A stretch of DNA of 20,482 nucleotides, taken from positions 1 to 20,482 of the forward strand of contig JBFWZG010000052.1 in assembly GCA_050185515.1 (NCBI GenBank), in the 5' to 3' direction. The DNA comes from JAQSWP01 sp050185515. GTDB taxonomy: Bacteria > Pseudomonadota > Alphaproteobacteria > Reyranellales > JAQSWP01. This document shows positions 15,568 through 20,482 of this stretch, in pieces. The notes under the pieces are model-generated. The model worked only from the letters and a program-made list of their open reading frames with translations. It was not told where the DNA came from and did not search any database. The first letter of the stretch is position 1. Every line of letters begins with the position of its first letter. The position numbers were made by a program, and so were the translations under genes.

Positions 15568-16116
15568 CTAGAGTGGTATCGGTGCCTTGCCGCATCTCGG
15601 GATCGGGCGTCCGCGATCCGCGTAGGCCAGGAACATCACGATCTCGTCGGGTGCGGGACCATCGGGGACGCACAGTGTCATCGTATCGAAATGATCGAAG
15701 GACCACGGGTTGTCCTTGTGTCCGAGTGGCAGGTCGATCGAAGTCCCCGCAGCCCCGATCTTCACGTTGGAAGGAATGACGGCTTCGCCGCCACCGCAGG
15801 CGGCGCGCATTGGCGCCCCCAGACGCGGATGTATAACGGCGCCGCCGTGCTCCATATCCCCGGAAGTTCCCACGATCGCGGCCTTGCCGTAGGAAATCGG
15901 AGACGCAGCCAGCAAGGCAACGGCCTGCCCCGCAAGCCTCTTCCCCAGTTCTGCCCCGATCTCGAAGAGCGGAGACAGATCGCGCTCGAAACGTCCGCTC
16001 AGGGGGTTCTTGAAGACCGCAGCGATGGCGACCCGCGTCACCGGATCGCAAGGCTCGCCGAATGAATCGGTTTCGATCAGTTCCCGCACGAACACGGTCT
16101 TGCGTGTCCTGGTCAT
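15568..16116 (-). CDS. Amino acid synthesis family protein (DUF1185)
   Basis: The 182-residue product has the length and motifs of the AA_synth/DUF1185 family: DPVTRVAIAAVFKNP (24-38), SYGKAAIVG (75-83), EHGGAVIHPRLGAP (89-102), IPSNVK (114-119), HKD (133-135) and PDEIV (156-160). The start at 16116 follows a GGAGAT site; longer versions to 16164 add residues not typical of the family. There is no signal peptide. The family name is historical and comes from a link with amino acid production; the reaction is not established. It lies downstream of, and in the same direction as, the beta-glucosidase gene with an 85-base spacing, so they may be cotranscribed, though no shared pathway is apparent. 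Confidence 0.9.
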   Translation of the reverse strand: MTRTRKTVFVRELIETDSFGEPCDPVTRVAIAAVFKNPLSGRFERDLSPLFEIGAELGKRLAGQAVALLAASPISYGKAAIVGTSGDMEHGGAVIHPRLGAPMRAACGGGEAVIPSNVKIGAAGTSIDLPLGHKDNPWSFDHFDTMTLCVPDGPAPDEIVMFLAYADRGRPIPRCGKAPIPL

Positions 16117-16201
16117 TTCCGATCTCCGCGCCTGCCATTGGCGAGAGGAAGGATGGCCTCGCACCTTCGCCGGGTCGAGCGTTTTCCCCTTCCTCGCCTG
16201 C

Positions 16202-17533
16202 TTATGAGTTCCGAGCCTGGTGCGCGCCGCCGCGGATCAGCTCGGCGTACCAGTCGAACGACGATTTCGGCGTGCGCTTCTGGCTGGCGAAGTCGACATG
16301 CACGATGCCGAAGCGGTTGCGGTAGCCGGAGCCCCATTCGAAATTGTCGAGGAGCGACCAGACGAAATAGCCGCGCACGTCGGCGCCGCGCATCATCGCC
16401 TGCCGCATCGCCTCGACATAGGCGTGCAGGTACGTGATCCGCTTCGGATCGTCGACCCGCCCCTGCGCGTCGGGAGCGTCGTCGCCGCCGCAGCCGTTCT
16501 CGGTGACGTAGATCGGCAGGCGGTAGCGCTCGGTCAGCTCGACGAGCTCCTGCTCGAACATCTCGGGGAAGATCGGCCAGCCGATCTCGGTGCGCGGCGC
16601 GTCGGCCGGCGCCTCGCCCCAGGCGTAGCCCCAGATCCAGCCGGGATCGGCCCTGGCGAAGATCGGGCCGTAGTGGTTGAGCCCCAGCCAGTCGGTGCGC
16701 GCGGCGATGCGCGCCAGATCGCCCGGCTGCACGTAGGGCTCCAGCGCCCGCGCCAGCAGCGGCGGATAGGCGCCGCGCAGCTGCGGCTCGGTGAAGGCGA
16801 GGTTCCAGTGCTCGTCGAGCAGCGCAGCCGCCTGCCGGTCGGCATCGCTGTCCTTCTCGGGCAGGATGCGCTGGCGGTTGTGGATGCCGCCGATCGATGC
16901 GCCCGGCACCAGATCGCGCAGCGCGCGAACGCCCTCGCCATGCGCCAGATTGGCGTGGTGAATCGCCTGCAGATGCTGCGCACGATCGGTGATGCCCGGC
17001 GCGCCCCAGTCGATGGCGTAGCCGAACAGGGTGAAGACGTTGAACTCGTTGAACGTCGCCCAGCGCTTGACCCTGTCGCCGTAGCGCGAGGCGGCCAGCG
17101 CCGCGTAATCGGCGAACCAGCCCGCCGCATCGCGGCTGGCCCAGCCGCCTCTGTCCTGCAGCGCCTGCGGCAGGTCCCAGTGGTAGAGGCAGATCCAGGG
17201 CTCGATGCGCGCCTCCAGCAGCGCGTCGATCAGCCGGTCGTAGAAATCCAGCCCTTTCTCGTTGGCCGCGCCCGTGCCCTGCGGCAGCAGCCGCGGCCAG
17301 GCCAGCGAGAAGCGATAGGCGCCGATGCCCAGCCGGCGCATCAGGCCGACATCCTCGGGCCAGCGATGGTAATGGTCGCAGGCGACGTCGCCGGTATCGC
17401 CGTTCTCGATCTTGCCCGGCGTATGGCTGCGCGTGTCCCAGATGCTGGGCCCGCGCCCGTCCTCGTTTGCCGCGCCCTCGATCTGGTAGCTCGAGGTCGA
17501 CGCGCCCCAGAGAAAATCGCGCGGCCAGGAATT
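16202..17533 (-). CDS. Glycoside hydrolase family 1 beta-glucosidase (5' end in assembly gap)
   Basis: 443 residues are visible and run from the very start of the family domain (FLWGASTSSYQIEG) to a normal C-terminal end, so only a few N-terminal residues are lost in the gap. GH1 enzymes cut beta-glucosides and related beta-glycosides by a retaining mechanism. The nucleophile is Glu345 of the visible part (YVTENG) and the acid/base is Glu163 (TFNEFN). Sugar-site residues are in place: Gln17, His118/Trp119 (YHWDLP), Asn162, Tyr288 (LNHYGP), Trp392 and the NFEW motif (397-400). The usual TxNEP motif has Phe in place of Pro here. No signal peptide is visible but the first residues are missing. 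A probable carbohydrate-related gene lies head-to-head across the gap, which supports a small sugar-use locus. Confidence 0.93.
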   Translation of the reverse strand, partial: NSWPRDFLWGASTSSYQIEGAANEDGRGPSIWDTRSHTPGKIENGDTGDVACDHYHRWPEDVGLMRRLGIGAYRFSLAWPRLLPQGTGAANEKGLDFYDRLIDALLEARIEPWICLYHWDLPQALQDRGGWASRDAAGWFADYAALAASRYGDRVKRWATFNEFNVFTLFGYAIDWGAPGITDRAQHLQAIHHANLAHGEGVRALRDLVPGASIGGIHNRQRILPEKDSDADRQAAALLDEHWNLAFTEPQLRGAYPPLLARALEPYVQPGDLARIAARTDWLGLNHYGPIFARADPGWIWGYAWGEAPADAPRTEIGWPIFPEMFEQELVELTERYRLPIYVTENGCGGDDAPDAQGRVDDPKRITYLHAYVEAMRQAMMRGADVRGYFVWSLLDNFEWGSGYRNRFGIVHVDFASQKRTPKSSFDWYAELIRGGAHQARNS

Positions 17534-17633
17534 NNNNNNNNNNNNNNNNNNNNNNNNNNNNNNNNNNNNNNNNNNNNNNNNNNNNNNNNNNNNNNNNNNN
17601 NNNNNNNNNNNNNNNNNNNNNNNNNNNNNNNNN
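17534..17633. other. Assembly gap of 100 N
   Basis: Exactly 100 undetermined bases, the usual placeholder for a scaffold join of unknown size. Two divergent genes are cut here: the 5' end of the family 1 glycosidase on the minus strand and most of a gene on the plus strand. The true missing sequence is therefore probably longer than 100 bases. Confidence 0.98.
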
Positions 17634-17972
17634 CCGGCGCTGCATTTCAATCGCGGCCTGCAAGGCTGGGTCATGCTGCTGAACCATGCCGGCGGCGGTC
17701 GCGACATCCGTCAGGAAGGCATCTACGTCGCCTTCAACCCGAGCCTCGCCGATCCCGCCGGCTGGACCGCGCCGCGCCGCATCGTGCGCAATGGCTTCTG
17801 GTATCCGCAGGCGATCGGGCTCGGCCCCGGAGACGGCGACACCAGCGCCGATCTGGTCGCCCGCCTCTTCATCGCCGGCGTCAGCGAATGGGAGATCCGT
17901 TTCGGCGCCGCCGCCGATCCGTCCGCCGGCGAGATCGACATCGCCAAGGCGCCGCTCGATCCGGGCTGGTAG
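17634..17972 (+). CDS. C-terminal fragment of a probable beta-propeller protein
   Basis: Only the last 112 codons are visible; the start is lost in the gap, and the frame is open right up to it. The fragment reads as beta-strand units with aromatic turns: WVMLLNHAG, QEGIYVAFNPSLADPAGW, FWYPQAIGL, ARLFIAGVSEWEIRF. These resemble the last blade or blades of five-bladed propellers of GH43-like or related sugar-active proteins that use aromatic residues to hold the ligand. I could not assign a family. Its position head-to-head with a beta-glucosidase supports a carbohydrate role. A 30-base gap leads to the next gene. Confidence 0.6.
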   Translation, partial: PALHFNRGLQGWVMLLNHAGGGRDIRQEGIYVAFNPSLADPAGWTAPRRIVRNGFWYPQAIGLGPGDGDTSADLVARLFIAGVSEWEIRFGAAADPSAGEIDIAKAPLDPGW

Positions 17973-18002
17973 GATCGCTCCTCGCGCAGCGGGGGGACGT
18001 CC

Positions 18003-18869
18003 ATGAGCGCCGGCATTTCCGATCCCAGACGCGACGTCGCCATCTGCCTCGTGGGCATAGCCGTCGGCGCCGCCGCCCTGGCCTTCGGCCTGCTGGCGAT
18101 GGACGATCCCGATCTCGGCACGGCGGCGCAGGTCGCCATCGGCCTCGGCCTGCTGCTCTGCCTTCTCTTCCCGCTGTTCCTGTTCAATTTCCTCTGGGCG
18201 CTGCGGCTGACCAACGCCATGCGCCGCGGCGAGGGCGTCATCGCGCGCTGGACCGTGCCGGCGCAGACCCTGGAGGAGTTTCGCGTCGACGAGGAAAAGC
18301 GCCGCAAGGCCGGCCGGGCCAACGACTGGAAAGTGCCGAAGCGCATTCCGGCCGAGGGGCTGGAGGTGATCTTCTCCGCCAGCGCTGTGATGATCGGCAA
18401 ATCCTTCTTCGGCCTGGCGAAAAGCGGGCTGGCGCGGTTCGGCGGCGTGCAGACCGTGCCGGGCAACCCGCTCGCCATCGCCTTCGCCATGGCGCTGACC
18501 ACCGGCCGCATGACCTCGTCCGGCTCGCCGATCCTGTCCACCTGGCGCAGCGAGTTGCGCGTCCCCGTCGCCCGTGGCGCCTCGGCCGAGGCGAGCAAGG
18601 TGCTGGCGCATTTTCAGGCCGTCTCGAGAGGCCGCACCGTCGCCCGGCCGGGTTTCTGGCCGCTGCGCATCCGCATCGGCCTGTGGTGGGCCGGCATCGC
18701 CGCCGCCATCGCCGCGCTGGGCTTCATCCTCGATGCGTTGCAGGCCGATCTCGGCGAGGCGCCAATGATCATGGCGGTGGCCGGCACCGTCGCAGCGCCG
18801 GGCGGGCTGCTGGTGGCGCTGATCGCCTGGCTGTTCCATCGCGGCGAAACCAGGGGCCGGCGTCGCTGA
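18003..18869 (+). CDS. Four-helix membrane protein of unknown function
   Basis: The 288-residue product has two membrane helices near the start (about 11-32 and 41-67) and two near the end (about 223-246 and 254-278). Between them is a soluble region of about 150 residues, which by the positive-inside rule (RLTNAMRR after helix 2, HRGETRGRRR at the end) should face the cytoplasm. The soluble part has a charged helix (EEFRVDEEKRRKAG) and strand-like segments with no motif I recognise. The start follows a GGGGGGA site. I do not recognise the family. Spacing suggests it is transcribed with the gene before it. Confidence 0.75.
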   Translation: MSAGISDPRRDVAICLVGIAVGAAALAFGLLAMDDPDLGTAAQVAIGLGLLLCLLFPLFLFNFLWALRLTNAMRRGEGVIARWTVPAQTLEEFRVDEEKRRKAGRANDWKVPKRIPAEGLEVIFSASAVMIGKSFFGLAKSGLARFGGVQTVPGNPLAIAFAMALTTGRMTSSGSPILSTWRSELRVPVARGASAEASKVLAHFQAVSRGRTVARPGFWPLRIRIGLWWAGIAAAIAALGFILDALQADLGEAPMIMAVAGTVAAPGGLLVALIAWLFHRGETRGRRR

Positions 18870-18949
18870 ACAACTCGCTGATCCGCATGGCGCCGGACGC
18901 GGCGCTCGACGATAATCGCTTACCGTTCTACGCCGGAGATCCCGCCATC

Positions 18950-19435
18950 ATGTTGCGTCGCCTGCTGCCGATCCTCGCCCTGCTGCTGCTGCCGCTGCCT
19001 TCGGCGGCGCAAACCACCGAACCGTGCCGCGCCATGGCCGGCACCTATCTGGCCACCATCGCCAACGGTACGGGCGACTACGCCTCGCGCGCGCTGATCA
19101 CGCTCTTCGGCGACGGCAATCTGCACATCGTCGATTCCTCGCAGGATGTCGGCCTGCAGGGTTCGAGCTTCTCCACCCAGTCCGGCGCCTGGCGCTGCAG
19201 CACCGACGCCAGCGCCGCCGCCCGCACCCTGAATTTCGGCTTTCCCCCGCGCGGCAGCGTCGCCCGCAGCGACTGGACCCTGGCCTATGACGGCAAGGCC
19301 CCGAATGGCGTGACGCTGAAGGGCACCATCGCGCTGCACATCTTCCCCGGCGTCAAGGATGTCGATCCCTTCCGCGCCGACAGCAAGCCGGTCGACACGT
19401 TCCGCTTCACCGCCATTCCAGTTGCGGCCCGCTGA
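18950..19435 (+). CDS. Small secreted protein of unknown function
   Basis: The 161-residue product starts after a GGAGAT site and has a clear signal peptide (about 1-20, LLPILALLLLPLPSAAQ). The mature part is beta-rich with two Cys residues (26 and 83), which could form one disulfide. It begins CRAMAGTYLATIANGTG and contains a GAWRC turn and LKGTIALHIFPGVKDVDPF. This arrangement resembles small lipocalin-like exported barrels, but I cannot name a family. It lies 80 bases after the membrane protein and 26 bases before the P450 gene. Confidence 0.75.
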   Translation: MLRRLLPILALLLLPLPSAAQTTEPCRAMAGTYLATIANGTGDYASRALITLFGDGNLHIVDSSQDVGLQGSSFSTQSGAWRCSTDASAAARTLNFGFPPRGSVARSDWTLAYDGKAPNGVTLKGTIALHIFPGVKDVDPFRADSKPVDTFRFTAIPVAAR

Positions 19436-19461
19436 TCGCTCGCGCTGGAGAGAGCCACGCC

Positions 19462-20482
19462 ATGAACGAAGCCACGCCCATACCGCCGGCAGCGCAGCTC
19501 TCCTTTCTCGATCCGGCCTTCATCGCCGATCCCTATCCCTTCTACCGCGCCCTGCGCGAGAGTGCGCCGGTGGCGAAATCGCCGATGGGGTTCTGGCTGG
19601 TGTCGAGCTACGCCGAGGCCGCGCTGGTGCTGCGCGACCGCCGCTTCGGCAAGGATTTTGTCGCCAGCATGCAGCGCCGCTACGGGCCGGGCGCGATGGC
19701 GGAGCCGGCCATCGCCAGCCTCGCCCACACCATGCTGGTGCTCGATCCGCCCGACCACACCCGCCTGCGCGGCCTGGTCATCAAGGCCTTCACCGCCCGC
19801 CGCATCGCCGACATGCGCCCGCGCATCGCAGCCATCGTGGCGCAACAGCTCGACAGAGTGGCGAACAACGGCGCGATGGACGTGATGGCCGATCTCGCCC
19901 ATCGCCTGCCGGTGATCGTGATCTGCGACCTGCTCGGCATCCCCGAGGCGCATCGCGGCCCCTTCCTCGCCACTTCTTCGGTCAATGGCCGCATCCTCGA
20001 TCCCGTGCCGATGAGCCGCGCCGAGCTCGACCAGGCCAACGAGAGCACGCGCCTGGCCGGCGCCTATTTCGAGCAGCTCTGCGCATTGCGCCGCAAGCAG
20101 CCGCAGGACGATCTCACCACCGAGCTGGTGCGCGCCGAGGAGCAGGGCGACCGCCTCAGCAGCGAGGAGCTGCGCGCCAATATCGGCCTGCTGTTCGGCG
20201 CCGGGCACGAGACCACCACCAATCTGATCGGCAACGGGCTGCTGGCCCTGCACCGCAATCCCGAGCAGTGGCAGCGCCTGAAGGACGAGCCGTCGCTGAT
20301 CCCCAACATGGTCGAGGAACTGCTGCGCTACGATTCCTCGGTGCAGCTCACCGCGCGCGTGGCGCACGAGGATCTCGAACTGGGCGGCGTCGCCATTGCC
20401 AAAGGCGACTACGTCATCGCCCTGCTGGGCGCGGCCAATCGCGATCCGGCGCAGTTCGCCGATCCCGACCGTCTCGACATCG
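19462..20482 (+). CDS. Cytochrome P450 (3' end outside window)
   Basis: The first 340 residues of a bacterial soluble P450 are visible, starting after a GGAGAGA site. Family landmarks are in order: DPYPFYRALRE near the start (23-33), the C-helix DPPDHTRLRGLV (95-106), the I-helix with the oxygen-binding AGHETT (247-252), the K-helix ExxR (Glu286-Arg289), and the ANRDPAQFADPDRLD segment (325-339). The heme-binding Cys loop should follow about 20-25 residues after the window ends. P450s insert one oxygen atom into C-H bonds of lipids, terpenes or drugs using electrons from a ferredoxin; the substrate cannot be told. Bacterial P450s of this class are typically about 400 residues, so about 60 are missing. 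Confidence 0.95.
   Translation, partial: MNEATPIPPAAQLSFLDPAFIADPYPFYRALRESAPVAKSPMGFWLVSSYAEAALVLRDRRFGKDFVASMQRRYGPGAMAEPAIASLAHTMLVLDPPDHTRLRGLVIKAFTARRIADMRPRIAAIVAQQLDRVANNGAMDVMADLAHRLPVIVICDLLGIPEAHRGPFLATSSVNGRILDPVPMSRAELDQANESTRLAGAYFEQLCALRRKQPQDDLTTELVRAEEQGDRLSSEELRANIGLLFGAGHETTTNLIGNGLLALHRNPEQWQRLKDEPSLIPNMVEELLRYDSSVQLTARVAHEDLELGGVAIAKGDYVIALLGAANRDPAQFADPDRLDI

Noticed and set aside
12778..16065. 1095-codon open frame on the plus strand
   Set aside because: Out-of-frame shadow running through the cyclase and the transporter, and antisense to the DUF1185 gene. Both sense genes have clear motifs and ribosome sites.
16113..18839. Very long frames on both strands running through the N gap
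   Set aside because: They exist only because N codons were read as open. They overlap well-supported genes and show low-complexity composition.

Overview
The window looks like chromosomal DNA of a GC-rich Gram-negative bacterium, most likely an alphaproteobacterium. The reasons are uniformly high GC, strong Shine-Dalgarno sequences, outer-membrane and periplasmic proteins with cleavable signal peptides, an SbmA/BacA-type transporter, and protein families (PRC-barrel, multi-repeat CVNH, DUF1185) familiar from that class. Genus cannot be fixed from sequence alone. I see no tRNA, rRNA, CRISPR array, insertion sequence or integrase. A run of 100 Ns (17534-17633) marks an assembly gap that cuts two genes.

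Left part (1-6200), envelope proteins: a secreted double PRC-barrel protein (-), a dienelactone hydrolase (+), a three-repeat CVNH lectin-like secreted protein (-) divergent from a Sel1-repeat exported protein (+), then a five-repeat CVNH protein (-) and a TetR-type regulator (-). Several genes end in clear intrinsic terminators. Between the Sel1 gene and the second CVNH gene lies an extra minus-strand terminator that may end a small RNA. A perfect 10-bp inverted repeat upstream of the tetR gene is a likely operator.

Middle (6500-12300): a chromosomal-type parB with no parA beside it, then a two-gene minus-strand operon that is the most interesting part of the window. It encodes a TPR plus beta-barrel outer-membrane protein resembling Slam (DUF560, type XI secretion), followed 40 bp later by an 868-residue secreted protein with an N-terminal FecR domain and a C-terminal barrel like that of transferrin-binding protein B, the known recognition module of Slam substrates. 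Upstream is a CspA-family cold shock gene with a candidate promoter and a structured leader of about 240 nt.

Right part (12750-20482): a class III nucleotidyl cyclase with an N-terminal four-cysteine motif, then an SbmA/BacA-like ABC transporter whose nucleotide-binding domain has lost nearly all its catalytic motifs, a DUF1185 amino-acid-synthesis family protein, a family 1 beta-glucosidase (5' end in the gap), the C-terminal fragment of a probable beta-propeller protein on the other side of the gap, a four-helix membrane protein of unknown function, a small secreted protein, and a cytochrome P450 that runs off the right edge before its heme-binding cysteine.
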